The notes under the pieces are model-generated. The model worked only from the letters and a program-made list of their open reading frames with translations. It ran no database searches and was not told the origin of the DNA. A stretch of DNA of 64,000 nt from Mauremys mutica (Eukaryota > Chordata > Testudines > Geoemydidae). This document shows positions 1 to 14,197 of the stretch, in pieces; the stretch's first letter is position 1, and every line of letters begins with the position of its first letter. Both the position numbers and the translations under genes were made by a program. The stretch lies in assembly GCF_020497125.1 (NCBI RefSeq), contig NC_059075.1, positions 48,285,821-48,349,820 of the forward strand, read 5' to 3'.

Positions 1-375
1 GTCTCAGCTTGGAGCACCCTCCTGCACCCCAAACCCCTCATCCCCAGCCCCACCCCAACCCCCTGCCTAAGCCTGGAGCCCCCTCCCATACTCCAAACCC
101 CTTGGCTCCACCTCCAGGCCTCTCCTGCACCCCAAACCCCTCATCCCTGCCCCACCCCAGAGACTATACCCCCAGCAGGAGCCCTCACCGCCTCCCACAT
201 CCCAACCCCCTGAGCCAGCCTGGTGAAAGTGAGTGAGGGTGGGGAGAGCAAGTGACAGAGGGAGGGGGGATGGAGTGAGCGGGGGTGGGGCCTCAGAGAA
301 GGGGAGGGTTTCAGAAGAGGGGCACAGCAGGGCAAAGGTGTTCAGTTTTGTGCGACTAGAAAGTTGGCAACCCTA
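1..375. mobile_element. hAT-like non-autonomous DNA transposon, right part
   Basis: The stretch ends in TTGGCAACCCTA at 364-375, the same terminus as the complete element at 61276-62204. It also shares that element's order of parts: a C-rich minisatellite (about 10-220), a G-rich stretch beginning TGAAAGTGAGTGAG, then a short AT-richer end. The left end lies outside the window, so the target duplication cannot be checked. Small open frames here are by-products of the C-rich repeat. The superfamily is inferred from the 8-bp duplication around the sister copy. Confidence 0.7.
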
Positions 376-3300
376 CTTCTCCAGCCAGCTTTCTGCTTTT
401 GCTAGTCTCTGCTATCCCCATCCACAGGCAGAGACCCTCCTCTTTTATAACCTCCAGTTCTTTTTATCAGGGAATCCTTGGATCAGCCTAATCAGGTAAT
501 GAAAGTACCCCACCAGGAGATCCAACTGCTTTAGTTACCACCCCTTTGAGTTCAGATTTGAAAAACAGGTTGGCCCTGAGTAGTAGTCGTCATTGTCCAA
601 TGGTGTTGCATTTGAATGGATGATCAAAGTTTAACAACCCTCCACCGTCAGTCCTCCTGTTGACTCCTGTAGGTGACAATATGGAGGCAAGACAGCAGAG
701 AAGCCAAAAAAGCCTAACATTCAAAATGGGAGTTTCCAGTGAGACACAAAAACACAGAATTTATCAAACAGAATTCATAAACTGTACAGAGATTCCACAA
801 ATCGGCCCAGAGGTGTTCAGTGCCCCATCTCAACTGATTGGGGTTTTTTTTCTGTCTCTCTTTGTTCAATGTCCTGCAAACATATAGTAAGTGCATTTGT
901 TTTGTTTGGATTTTGACCACTTTTGAAGGTTAGTTCCGTATAATAAAACTACAACATTGTGAGGTTGCTCAACTCTGAATTAAACAAATTATGAGCTGAT
1001 TAAACTCAAAGGCTATTTAGCCCATGATAAAAGGTTATTACCTCCAACAGGAAGTATTCTAAAGTTATTAATAATACACTAACACTGCATTTTCAAAATC
1101 TCTGATTAGCAATCAAGTGAAAATAACCATCCGAAAATCTGTTTGCACAGACAGTATAATCAGATTGTGTAAATTTCTAAATCTTCATTTTTCCAAATAA
1201 AAAGGAAAGTAGCTAGCAATAGCCATATTACTAAGAAAAACAGTACAAAAATAGGGCCCAGCGTTGAATGACTTATTCAGGCAAAACTCCAACCAGGTCC
1301 TATAAAGTGGTATTAGAGAAAACATTGCCTGATCATGTTTCATTCCATCCTGCATTATTCTATGACATGTAACTAATAATGGAACCTGATAATTCAGCAT
1401 GATATATATTGCATTAAGTAACTATTAGGACTACATTTTAATTGCCGATTTTAAAGTCCTCAAAGATTTATTACTGTAAATTAGAAAAATACAATATCTT
1501 CATACAAAGGTTTTAGCTTGAGTATGTCATCTCAACAGGAACAAGCAATTATCTTTATTTTGCACTAAGATGTTTTAAAAATATAATTTTCAGCATCACC
1601 TAAAATTCAAGTTCTGCACTCAGATAAAGATGAAAGAAAATAAACTCTCTTTTTAATGACTTATGTCTGATTGATATTATAATTCCAGAATATCTGACTA
1701 ATAATTATTGGGCAAAGTGATATGAATTTCCAAGGGCACCAATGATAGAAGTGCAGGACATCCAGACCCATTATTTATGTAAAGATAAGAAAGTGAAGAG
1801 TATATGAGTCAAACATATAATTTTATTAAAACAAGGATGGTTTATTGTGTCACTGTTACTTAGTATTGACGCAGGTGGTGGGTACACAGGAATTCTGGCA
1901 GGAAAGTTTATTTTTATGTATTTTTTAAATTACTTTGTAGAATTAACATAATTGCCCTTTCTATTGCATAGGCATGTACAGATGCACACACTCTAAATTA
2001 ACACAAATTGCATATGGAGGGCAGTAACATATTCACATACTTCCCTCCCCTGATCTGTCAGGTGGCACTGTGTATTATTATCTCCTTGCAATCCTGACAT
2101 GGTGCATGCAGCATTCTACAAATTCCTAAAAGTAATCAGTCTTCAAATAATATACAAACTTTTATGTTTTTTATACCGGGTCTTTTATACCATACCCTCA
2201 GGCAAATTTGGTTTCCTAGTCAAACTACTAGAACATGCTGCCAAGAGTAAGAAAGTAAAAAGAACACGACTGCTCCTCAAAAAATAAAACAAAAAATTAG
2301 CAAGCATCATAAAACACCAGTTGAATATAAGAAAACTTTCCCCAAATAATCAGTTATGTGGTAGGAATGACTTTGTCTAAGCAACAGATGGGATTCTTTC
2401 AAAAAAAGTAAACTGAAGATCATAAAAGACATACAGTCACTGAAAATGCAAACTGTATTAGTAAATCACAACTTTAAGCTGCCAAAATATTTTCACTGGA
2501 ATTCAGGTGCATAATTAGCATTTCTCATCACCTTATTAAAAAAGTAAAATTCAGTTGGACAGAACTTAGATTCCCCATTTTTTTAAAAAGTATTTATGGA
2601 GAATAGCAAATGGGAAACTTTAAGTGGCAAAAGTAGCTCTCAGAATTTCTGTCTATCTTTCCATCATCAAACTGGGATTCAGCAAAAAACTGAGTTCTCT
2701 GTCTCTTTAGGTAGTGAGTTGTTGGAACAAATATCCGTCAGAAATGGAAAGCTTACTGGCAGATTTGGATCTCTGGCAGAAACTGGTGAGTGGGTGAAGA
2801 AGGAAAAACAGGCCTCCGGCATCTAAAGTACAAGGAAAAAGGAAGATATTCACTAAAGGACAGGTCCTGGACACAAGGGGAAAATATAACTGTTCAGAAA
2901 AGACGGGTAGGCTGACATGGTAAACTGAACACAACTGGCAGAGAGCTCCAGGAGTAACTAGTAGCTTCTGGTTCTGGGCAGCCCTATAAGGACCCACTCC
3001 AAATCTTTTATATTAGCTAACACATCAAGAGATCTTTACACCTGCTCAAACCAGAAAACTGATTAACAACTGTGCTCAAAGTGAGCAACAGCTCACAAAA
3101 GCTAAACTTCTATACCTTTTCCCCAGAAAGCATAACTGCCAATGCGTCAAAACATAAACGTCATACAGATTCACTTGAACAAGAAAAATTGCAAAATAAA
3201 GCAAAAGGGTAAAAGAAAATAAAACATGAATGAGAGAAGAAAACAGAGAAGGAAACAAGAGAATGGTTAATTTAGGCATGTAAACAAATATGTTCTTGGA

Positions 3301-5541
3301 ATGCTCATTCCTACCCCTGTGCATTCTGCTTTATACTGCACACCCCAGTGGCATCCTTGCAATATTTCCACTATGTTTTTTCCTGTTTGAACATTAAGGG
3401 TAGCTATCAAGAACATTCTTTTATACTGAAGGGAAAAGAACTTTAAACTTCTGTGTTTTCTGCCTCCAACTACTAGAGTAGAAAGAGCATAACCAAGGCA
3501 TCTAGAACTGTATGGAAAAACGATAAGGGAATCAACAATATACAAATTCGAATAATAGAAACAGTCAACTTTGCATAGATTTGTTAAGTTCAAAGGAAAA
3601 AAGGAAAGACAAGAATGAACTTCTGCTATAAATTCTCCAATGTAATTATTAGTTATTCTGCTACAGGAAGTCTGTGATACACCATTCCCCTCTATTCCCC
3701 CACTGTCCTTTGTTATTCTTTACTCTCAGTGTCCTCAGGTGCTAGTGTCCAACTTTTACAGCCAATATTTCCCCCAAAGCCTAGCACTGAGCTCTTGGGT
3801 TTGCTAGTGGGGATGACTTGAGAATAACATTAAGAGCTTCCTCTGCCTTTGGGGAATGACTGACCCGAAATTCACTAGTTTTATATTCTTTGTGACTGCT
3901 ACCTAATGTAAAATTTCTGCACTTCAGACAGTCACACCTGAACAGGAAATGTGACATACCATGTTACAGCCATTAAAAAAAAAAGTTAAACTTTTTTTAT
4001 AAAATATGAAGCTACTTTTAATGCAGATTCAACAATAAAAATGTGAGTGATGTGCAGCACAAGTGTGCAGCTATTTAGATTTTAAATATTCTAACAACTT
4101 TGTTTCTCCATGCATTCTCAAAAAAGGCATTTAGTTTTCAGAACTAGACCGCACACATCAACAGAAAACAGATTGTTTTATGAGAATTTATTTTAATATT
4201 ATGATCTTTTAAAAATTATAATCAAGCCTTTAAAGCACCCACCAATGCCAGGAACAACATTCATTGACTGATTAATCACTAAGAACTCATCAGTTTTTGG
4301 TGAAGTAAATGTTTTCATCCACTATCATTCACAGCATTTTCCATGCACAAATAGAACAAAAATGGATACGTTTGAATACAATATTATACTAATCATTTCT
4401 GATACCATTTCTGGTGAACTAAAATGTTTTAAAATGCAAAGTTAGCTAGTTTTGAAAAGCAGTCACTGAGTATGGCACAGCAACTGCCTTTTATCGCTTT
4501 ATTTACTATGTCAATATTCTCTCCTATGTGTTATGTGCCTGTCTCAACAAAAAATGTGTCTAGTTTCTATGACACATGAGATCTGAAAATCAATTATCAG
4601 GGCTTCCATAGCCTTGTGTAGCCTTCCAAAAAACAGAAGCCCAGCTCTTCTTCAGATCCTAAAAGTGCAGAATGGGCTATACAAAATAAATTTTACTTGA
4701 TTTCAAAGGTAGACTGCACATTAAGATTTACACCAATACCTCCCATCCAGCTATTAAATAGAGAGGCATGTTGGGGGAGCGGGAAAGGGTATGTCAGGGG
4801 ATGGTTGAAGTACACTGCAATCCAGCAATTCTGAGCAGATATACAGTATCTTGGGAATGATTACCAGCTGTGTAAATTAGAGCAGTCCACAGGCTGCTCT
4901 GATTGAAGAAGGGACTCATGCAGATCTGTCCAGGGAAACAGGGGAGTAGTAACAGACTCCTTGATGGCTCCCACTCTCTGCTGCAGAGAATTCGGGCTGA
5001 TTTGTTGACACAATGCTCTTTGCCACAGAGGACTGGTGATGAGGTATAGAACCTTACAGTTTCACTTCCAAATCACTTGGTCCAGGTTCACCAAAACCAC
5101 AAATTACTATATGTACATACGTACTTATAATGAATAAGAACAGCAGCATTACTTATTTAATTCTCCTGAACGTCCCGATTACCACATGGATTCAGTAAGT
5201 ACTTAGGATATTTCCAAAATAAACATATACAAATAAGGTTTTGTTGCGCTACAAAACAGAAATAACACTGACTCCATGCAGCTCGGAAGGCACCACATAT
5301 GGTTCCCAACATGAGCTAGGCTGTATCATAGGAATTAGACTGGACCTTCATATTCATTTTTTGTGGAGATGTACTGTTAAGGCTTCATGGAAACAGAGGA
5401 TTGGAGTAGGGACCTAAATATATTCTGTTGGTGTTTCATCGCATCCATTTTATGATGTACTTTCTCCTCCTTCTCTTTGAACCTCCAATTCAATTAAAAC
5501 TGTCTGTCTCAGGATACACATGCTAGGTTTCTTTGTAAAAG
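376..5541. other. AT-rich DNA without recognised gene
   Basis: No open frame here is longer than about 108 codons and none has a motif I recognise. I see no terminal repeats, target duplications or tRNA-like boxes. A/T runs are common. This is probably ordinary intergenic or intronic turtle DNA. Confidence 0.5.
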
Positions 5542-5940
5542 TTCATAGATGTGCAGCATTTAAGGCCAGAAGGGACCACTAAAACAGCTAGTCTGGCCTA
5601 AGTATCAGAGGGAATTAAATTTCACCCCATTACCCCTGTATTGAGACCAATTACTTCTGTCTGATTAAAGCGTATCTTCCAGACAGGCATCCAGTCTTGA
5701 TTTTAAGAGGTTGAGAGAAAGAATTCACCACTTCCCTTGGCAGTTTGTTCTAAATTAAAAATTTGTGCCTAATTTCTCATTTGAATTTGCCTGGGTTCAG
5801 CTTCCAGCCACTGGCTCTTATTAGCCTTTCTCCAATACATTAAGGAGCCCTTTTAGTACCCTGTATTTTCTCCCCATGAAGATATTTATACATTATAATC
5901 AAGTCACTTCTCAGCTTTCTTTTTGATAAACTATGCCAGC
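5542..5940 (-). mobile_element. Old CR1 LINE 3' fragment
   Basis: On the minus strand this matches the non-coding 3' part of an older CR1 subfamily. The plus-strand words CCAGAAGGGACCACT and CTTCCAGCCACTGGCTCTT are hallmarks, and the same blocks recur at 60013-60475. It is 5'-truncated, as CR1 copies usually are, and is scarred by small indels. No coding capacity remains. The boundaries are approximate. Confidence 0.7.
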
Positions 5941-8900
5941 TAAAATCTAAATTAATTCTGATTGACTTCACAAAGTTTCAGGAATCCTCATCACCTAGAA
6001 AAGATGAAAAGGGCATTTAAAAAACAATCCTAATGTCCTGCCACTGGTGACCACTACATAACATGAGCTACCAAAGTGTTAGCTTTTTTATATATGTATT
6101 TTTAAGCTTACGTCTTATTGATCTTTCACTCTGTAGAGGATCAGCAGTAAGGTGTTGTTGATTAACCTCCAAAAGCTGTCTCCTTGTGTGGATTCTGTGT
6201 ATGGTCATGATGGATCCATCAGATATTGACACTTTTGCGTACTTTATATCTGTGAATATCAAGGAAGGAAGAATTGCCCATCTTCAGATCCATAAAAGAC
6301 CAAGCAGTGGAGGAGAAGCAACTAAGTTTTGCAGCTGATATAAGAGACTTTTGTTCTCCTGAATCAAGATTAACTGTAGTGGCAGGTGAGTTGAAGAGGC
6401 CCAAGGCAGCGCTCCTTTGGCAAAACTGCAGAGCTCCAAACTGCTGCAGCTTAAAGCATTTAATTTATTCCAATAATCATAGCATGATTTATGTTCAGAA
6501 TATTTATACAGTTTATATTAGAAAGAGGAAATACCTGAAAGTTGTGTGTTTATCCCAGGAACCTTGTTTAATAACTGTTACTGCAGAAGGAAAGCGTGAC
6601 ATTACACTGATGTGACTTGTGCCAAAAAAACTGCATTAAATATAATGCTAACATTTTGTTTAGAAATCTTGGTGATAGTTGTACTTGTGTAAAGCAATGT
6701 TGCAGGAAAAAAGTCTCCACAGTTCTCTGGAAAAGTAAATATCTTTTTTTAAATAACTTATTGTAGAAAAATTTTCCATGCAGAAGTGAGATTCTGCAGG
6801 ATTCTCATGGCTGAAGTTCATTTCCACAATTTTAACCTGTAGTTAGTTTTCTTTCTGTAATTTTCTAATTGGGTGAAGACACAAAGGGCATTAGGTAGTT
6901 TGTACACTCTTTCTAAAAGCACCAGTTCTCTTCTTCATTGACCAATCCATGGTGTTTCACATAAAGGATATATATTGGTGATTTACTTGTAGTATAAATC
7001 AGGATTAAACAAAAGCAATTCATTCAAAATAAGACAAAGTTAGTGCTGAATTGAAGAAAATTGGTAGTCTCACTGTTGTCAAAAGGACAATCTTAACTTC
7101 TACAAAAACTAAGGAAAATAATTTAAAAGAAACAGAAGATAGATGTTCACAGTCTAGTTATTTTACTTAGAATTGTTTTTAAAAGGTGGCAAAGATAGTT
7201 CCCTAATCAGTAGCCAATTGCATAGAATAGTTTGTACTCTGTCAGTGTGTAAAGTGCTATCTTCCACTAGTTACTCAATTTGAATTCTCCCTGGCACAAT
7301 TTTTACATAAAATATGTTTATTTTTTCTCCAAATTATCAGTAATTAAAGTGATAAACACGAGAACCGCTGCTTAGGTGAACTTGTGAAGTGTTGTGGCAA
7401 ACAATATCTTATTGTTATCAAACATCTTTTTGATTATGTGAAAAACAAAATCAACACAGAAAAAATGTTCTTTTTGTTCAAAGGTGCTGTGTTTTGAAAA
7501 TATTGCCATGTAGCATTTACGGTAACAGCTGTACAGTTAAACTTTAGGCACAAACTGAACTGCAGAGGATCTGCCGCATAAATAAAATTCCCATGGCAAC
7601 TAAATGTGCTACTAGATAACAGAGAAAAAAGGATTTATGTGTTTGCTGAGCTGTCTTGCCCTAAAGGAATTCTCCAGGCAAATGCAGGCCACCTGCCACA
7701 TGTTATATTAAGCACAGCCTTCTGGACTTATTTTCAAATCTACAGCAAAAAGGTCCAACAACTTTTATTTGAAAGTTTTATTGTTCCTTATTCCCAGCCC
7801 CTCCAAAATAAACAGTTCATTCTTCAATATGCTTCCTATATCTTGACACAGATAATTACTAATTAATGTGTTTATGCTTCTATCTTTTGCTGACCACATT
7901 AAAAGCAATACACAAGTAAAAATCCCCAAAAGCGATCAATCATGCTGAATAGTCATATATTATATATGTTCTTTTTATTACAATTTATTTTGGAAAATAA
8001 ACTATTAAAACATTGATTTTTCCCTCAGTCCCCTTCAGAAAGAGTATTCTGTCTTTAAATACTATATAGTAAATGTTTGGGTCATTAACATACTACTTTT
8101 ATACAACCCACAAATAGATCATCATTCACTAGCTTGTACATCAAAAAGGCTCTTTTTTTCTCCCCTTCACATCCAGAGAAATGGTATTTTTCACATTAAA
8201 GTAATGTTGGCCTTCATCGCTAAAACAAAAGCACTGTTTGGAAATGCTGAAGGTTGGAATATTGTATTTGGAAATCTGAAGGCCACACAAATATCTACAG
8301 GTGGAGAAAAACATAACCATATAATAGGCAATAGACAAAAATTACTGTTTGCAGGTTGCTACTAGTACCACTAGATTATCAAAAAGCATGAGATCTATCC
8401 AAAAAAGATATAATTTTAATAGTATATTCCTTGAAATTTCCAGTCACTGAAGTTTAGGTAAAAAAGCTTAAGAAATTATGTCCTAAAACCATACCTTCCC
8501 ATGGGATAAAATTCTCAAGTAAATCCAGACCTACTTTTTGCTGCACTTTCCCCTCAGGCAGGAAGGGCTTGTGGCCTTTTGAAGAGGGGCAGAGGACACT
8601 GCCTCCTGACAACACAGAGCTAAAGGATCTGTAATGAAAATGTGCCTCATTTCCAAGGATTCTGTGAATCCATGTGGCTGACCCTGTGCCCCGCCTGAGT
8701 TGTTGCCACCAGTTCTGTCCCCTGAAGCTACACCAAAACAATACCTTCCCACAGCCTCCAAGGGAGGGGGAAGATGCAGAAAAAAGATAGGAGCAGCATT
8801 AATTTTGGTGCAGACTTCCTCTCTTCTTGTTAGAGGGAAACACACAATGTGGAGGGCTCATTCCCCATCTCTACCCTGGCCTGGCCTTCTCATCTTAAGT

Positions 8901-11043
8901 TCAGTCTGCATTATGGGGCTGACACACAGTCCACTGAAGTTTGATCAGGCTTAACATTAGCAAGGTGAGGCTTCTGCCAGCTCCCATGGTGTGGGAGGTG
9001 TATAGCATAGAACTCCACTTCCTTTTACTCTCCCTTGCTTCCCTCCACACAACAAATTACAAAAGTATCCCTAGCATTTTAACCCCAAAAAAAGAAAAAG
9101 ATTCATTTATTTTAATTAACTATAATGTTGCCATGGCCACCAGAGCTTAATCTCTACTCAGGATATTTGTAAAATACATAATGTCACTGCTGGAAAGGGA
9201 TGGGAGGTGGAGGAATATTATTCAGTTGTAGTTGTATAAACAAACATGTAGCACTGAAAATACACCTGTAAACTCATATCACTGAAGCAAAACATGATGC
9301 AATATATCTTTGTATTACACACAAGCACACAAAGTATTCAAAGAGCATATATCGCAACATAATTTAGGTTGTTTGCAGGGAATATATTTCTGTATGAGTT
9401 TATTACTATTAATAGTTTGTATTCTCTAATGAATCAAATCTGAATAAAAAAAAATTAAAAAGAAAAACGAAAAGACCAGCATAAGTTTTACTTTAACTTG
9501 AGCTTTGTTAGATGCGACCATATAAAGTACTTCACCAATAGATATGACAAATGCACTTTATATTTCAATGTGTCAAGCCATTTCAATGCTCTGGAACTAT
9601 GTTGAAGCTGGCAGGCAAGGAGACTATATTAAATTTTTCTCTGGAATTGACTTCAATTCTGTACTGAATTATTGGAATTTTAGTGACCCTAAAAAAGCCT
9701 GTCAAAAATAATATTCAACACAGTTTTCAAATCTAATGCTCTATTACACATACTTCATATAAAATAATATAGTTTCAATATAAGCAAACCAGTCAGGAAC
9801 AACATTCTATTTGTACTTGTAATTTTAGATATATTTTATATTGATTTGTCACAGCAGATTTTAAATGTACTTGCTCCTTAAGAGAAAATTCAAAGGCTGT
9901 GTTTTGTGATTCAATAGCTTTGTTGTGGATTTGATAGAGTTACAGGCTGTTCTGAAATAAATAAAAAGCATTCACCACCACAGGACAGCAAATACATAAA
10001 CAGCTATCTCAAAGCTTTGATTTTTCAAGACTCTTATATTTCTGCATATCACAAAATTCACTTAAGAATTTTCTAGCTGTAGAAAAACATTTGCATTTGG
10101 ACACCAATTAACTCCTTCCCACTCTTGATGCTCATTACAGTGCTCTCGCTGTATTGCAGAATACAAAAACAATGGTACTAGTTTTTTAAATAAACTTTTA
10201 TTCTTTGGTTTATGCTTTTCCTTAATGCTTCTATGTCTCTAAACAATTGTTTTACTATAATTAGTACTAATGCAAGGAATTTTAAAATTAAGCTTTCAGT
10301 TTTCTTGCCCATTAATCCACCCATTTCCTAATGTTGTCTTCCTAATAATATGAAATACTGGATGCACATCATGGAGAAGTGTATAATACTGCATCTAGTG
10401 AGATCTTATGCTTTCACATCCACTGATGTGATGGAAGCATAGAAATCAAAAAATCTTTGTCTATTTCAGTTAAATACAGAATTCAATTGTACATCATAGC
10501 TCAGGAGGAGGCATGGTTAAATCTATTGCAGCTTGGTAAGCAACACAGAGAGCCCATCAGCAGCTTTACTATATGACAGACCCAGAGGCAACTCGAGAGC
10601 TGTCAGCACAACTGCCTGTGAAGCTCACGAGGGAAGCAATAGCCAATTATGCCCCATGACCCGCTACTAGAGAAAACAGTGAGAAAGCTAACAAATCAAG
10701 GGCTGTTTTTTCAGCCCTTTCAGAGAAACCATAAAGTTTGGATTTTATTTAACAAAAAATGCTTCTCTCTTTCATTTAAAACTTTTAAGAACAGGCTTGG
10801 GATTCCAGGGACACAGTTAACACAAGAGTGGTATTGGCAAGTCTCAGTAAACAGCCTTGGTCTAAACCTTGCCAAGCTGGATGAAAATATGGATGCAATA
10901 TATATGAAAACTAACCCATAGCAAGGCTGCTATTTAATTGCAACTGCAAAGGAGTCATGGCCTTGTAGTTAAAGAACAGGACTAAAAGCCAGTTCCCTAC
11001 TTTTGCTATAAACTTTCTACATGAGGTTTGAGCAAATAACTTA
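5941..11043. other. AT-rich DNA; one weak exon-like frame
   Basis: No recognised gene or well-bounded mobile element. Open frames are short (up to 113 codons) and show no domain. The only item of note is the exon-like frame at 6112-6249, listed separately. The moderately GC-rich part at 8450-9000 has overlapping short frames on both strands and no recognisable motif. Confidence 0.4.
6112..6249 (-). other. Candidate host exon, very tentative
   Basis: On the minus strand a pyrimidine-rich tract ending in TTGATATTCACAG is followed by 138 bases open in one frame and then by GTAAGC, a fair splice donor. The length is a multiple of three and the implied codon phase is the same at both ends (phase 1), as in many skippable internal exons. 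The peptide is mixed in composition, with a motif HTRRQLLEVNQQH that I cannot place in any family. An exon this size with splice-like flanks can arise by chance, so this is only a pointer. Confidence 0.15.
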
Positions 11044-11327
11044 GGGTATGTCTACACAGCAGCTGGGTGGAGTAATTCCCAGTTTGGGTAGATGCAGCTT
11101 GAGCAGAGGTACCATGTGTAATGCTTAAAATAGAGTAAGCAGCTGCAGCAGCTTTGGATAGCTGTATGAGAATGTACCCACAAGGCTGGGTGAGATTGTA
11201 CTTGGCAGGTAGCCTGAGCCACCTCAGCCACACTGTATTTTTACCATGCTTGCGGAAGCAGAGCTAGCATGTGTATGTCTACCCATCCTGGGAATTGCAC
11301 CTCCCAGCCACTGTGTAGACCAGACCC
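11044..11327. mobile_element. Short MITE with long terminal inverted repeats
   Basis: The left end GGGTATGTCTACACAG mirrors the right end CTGTGTAGACCAGACCC. The mirror continues inward: the left TAATTCCCAGTTTGGGTAGA is the imperfect complement of the right TCTACCCATCCTGGGAATTG. The arms are about 55-70 bp around a centre with no coding capacity. The outer bases resemble the element at 14198-16243, so the two may use the same kind of transposase. I could not find a clean target duplication (left TTA, right TGT). Confidence 0.65.
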
Positions 11328-11504
11328 TGTGGGACTGATCATGCAGCACTGAAACTAATGGCATTTTTTCCATTTACTTCAGTGAGAGTAAGATCAGGCT
11401 CTCAATTTCTCTGGGTTAAATTGATTCTCAAAATAAGGGTCCTCAAAATAGGTCTTAAGTGCATCTTATGCAGTGGACAGGCTGTGTGCTGGCCTGCTGA
11501 ATTT

Positions 11505-11653
11505 CATCCTCTGTGTTTCAGTTTCCCCATCTCTAACATGGGGATAAGAATATCTAATACATGAAGGTATCATGAAAATGAATTCATTAATGTTTATGGC
11601 ATGGTTTGAAATCCTTCAACGGAAGATGCAATAAAAGTACAAAGAATTATTAG
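11505..11653 (+). mobile_element. MIR-like SINE fragment
   Basis: The segment contains the core words CAGTTTCCCCATCT and ATGGGGATAA, followed by a degenerate tail towards TACAAAGAATTATTA. This is the order found in amniote MIR-type SINEs. The tRNA-like head is missing or unrecognisable. It is an old, diverged copy. Confidence 0.5.
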
Positions 11654-12121
11654 TGCATTAGACTGACATTATATGTTGCTCAAGTATATTAGATATTACC
11701 ACTGAGAAAACGAATGAAGTGTGACGTAAATAGCTAAAGATGGAGATTAAATTAAACATTTGCCTCTCACCAAAAAAACCCACTTCCACCACAAAAGGAA
11801 CTGAAGTAATTGACATGCTTGTTTTAACTATTCTGAATTCAAAACACAAGTGAATTGAATGTGAGAGTTTTATTGAGTGCAGATGCAGTGTTTCAAGATG
11901 ATGACTAGGGCCAGTTTTACCGTACTGTGACCACAGTACAATTTGTGGGGTTAGAGGGAGACAGCAAACACATGATGTTCTACAGGAAGGTTATAACTGG
12001 TTTTGTTGCACAAGCAGCAGGAGGGTTGCTGAGCCTGCCTTTGAAAAGGCTTCCGAAAATGATGGGGACCTTTAAAGTTCCTATATGAAATATTAAACCA
12101 GACACACTTAAAGGCATCAAT

Positions 12122-12240
12122 CCTGCAAACATTTATACACGTGTTCAGCTTTAACCATATGAGTAGCCCCACTGCAGTCAATGAACTGCTCATACATTTA
12201 AAGTTAAGCATGTATGCAAAGGTTTGCAGAATTAAGCCCC
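12122..12240. repeat. Palindromic foldback repeat
   Basis: Two arms of about 55 bp are imperfect reverse complements. The left begins CCTGCAAACATTTATACACG and the right ends near GCATGTATGCAAAGGTTTGC, meeting around 12180. This arrangement is a widespread sauropsid dispersed palindrome, probably a tiny DNA transposon. There is no coding capacity. Confidence 0.55.
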
Positions 12241-14197
12241 AATTATTTTTGTGACCATCAAAGTCCACAAAAAGATATAAGGGTTTCTAAAAGTCTGTGA
12301 GCCAAATTCTTCACTGCTGTCAACAAGCTTACATTAGTGTAGCTTAGAAAAGGAGGATTCTGCCTCTCCCCTTCTGTTACATGTTTTCGTTAAAGTCAGT
12401 TGCATACCCAGTAATAAAAGGGGAGAGGGTTTTTGAAAAGCTGGTCCAAAAAAAGAACAGAGATAGCATATCAAGAAGGGAAAATAAATAAATGAAATAA
12501 AAAGGCGGAAATATTTTCTTGAAGGCAAAATGACAACTTTTGCTTTGGAAAATACAAGAGGCATATATTTCCTTGACTCCAATTAAGCACCAACTCTTCC
12601 AGTGACTTAGGCCAAAAGTATTCCCTGTGGAGCTGCACACAAGGTCTCAGCACCTAGAGATTTTCTCTGTACTTGAGTAATGAAAGAGGATGCTGCTTCC
12701 CCTGCATCACATCTTCCTATGCCTAGACCCATAAAAATGTTTAATGGTGTTAGGGATCTAAGTGGGAAGAGGAGACAAGCTGGATGGGGACACCATGTGC
12801 ACTCACCTACTTTTCACAAACCCAGGCCTGCAATCTAATGATAGTTCACGGAGCCTCAGGGGATAATTTTTGCAGAGAGACCCCCAAGCTGAGGAGCCCT
12901 CATTTGGGAAAGTTCTAAAAACAGCAGCCAAGGAAACACTGTCAGCACAGTTTCACCTGCATCCTGTCGCCAGTGAAGTTGAAAAGATAACAGGGGGCGA
13001 GGAAGCAGAGTGGATGCAAAGAGCCTCTATCAAGATGTCTTGGGCCTCTAGCAGATATCCCAAGATTGCCATGGATCTTAGAGGATTGAAGAGTTTTGCA
13101 GAGGAACCCCACACACATACAAGACCTTTTAAAATTCCATGAAGGGAACTGAGGCCTTTCATATAGCAGAACAATCTGGCCCTTTAATAAAATATTCTTG
13201 AATGGTTTCAATGACAGACTAGTCAATACTTGTTACTATGCTGTATCTTTATCAGATTACATCCAAAAAAGGTGTCCGCATTTCCCTGCTACTCCCTAAT
13301 TTCAGGAACAGGTTCTGATCAATATTTCTCTAAAAAACAAAGGATGTTCAATATGTATGTCATTTTTAAGACTGCATCAATTGCAGCAACTTATAACCTG
13401 TCTAATAACTCTAGGCTAATGAAAATTTGTTGTTGCCATGTCTGGTAATTAATCTGGGTATTATCTATCATTGCCCAAATTATAACAACAAGGGACAGTT
13501 TTTGCCATACTGTCGCAATCCATGTAATTTAATTTTTGAGAATAAGAAAGGTTTTCTGTTTAACCTTTACTCTGTCTATTAAATGGTAAAACATATCATC
13601 ATCTACAATAGGTTAGGAACATTACGACTACCTTTTATTCTGAGGCCGAGCTCTAGAGAATCTTTTAATTTACAACACTCATTCAATCACTCAAGTAACT
13701 GGAATTTTTAACAACAAAAATGTGCCTTGGTCTTATTTCCATACCTTGGGGGCTCAAACAAAGCCGCAGAAGCCCTTACAAATCAATTTGGGGGAGGCGT
13801 ACACTGCTTTCCCTGGATTTCTATGATGGAGAACATAAACATATTTGTGTTTATTTATTGTTTGTAAATTTAGTGTTCATGGAAGTTGCCTGATTGCCTG
13901 CCATGGAAAGTGAAATTCTCTGCTTATTAACAGAAGTGTGTAAGACAGGCAGCAGTAATAGAAACTTAGCTACACGATTCTAGCAATGTGTCTTAACTTT
14001 AACATGGAAAAACCATCAAGACAGCTAGTAGTTCAAGTTTATATACCAAGTAAATGCTCACCAAGAGCCAAAGAATACCATCAAGAGTACTGATAGATGA
14101 AAGGTATAGTTGTAGTAGTGTTTTTTGTGAGGTGGACAATTATACTGAAACAGATATGTGATGGTCACAAATTTCAGCCACAAACCACTTGAACTGG
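12241..14197. other. Unremarkable non-coding stretch
   Basis: The longest open frame is 94 codons (12942-13226, minus) with a 90-codon frame opposite it (12870-13142, plus). Neither has a recognised domain. No terminal repeats or duplications were seen. Confidence 0.45.

Noticed and set aside
12870..13142. 90-codon plus-strand frame with mixed composition
   Set aside because: No splice-like borders, no recognised domain, and a frame of similar length exists on the opposite strand.
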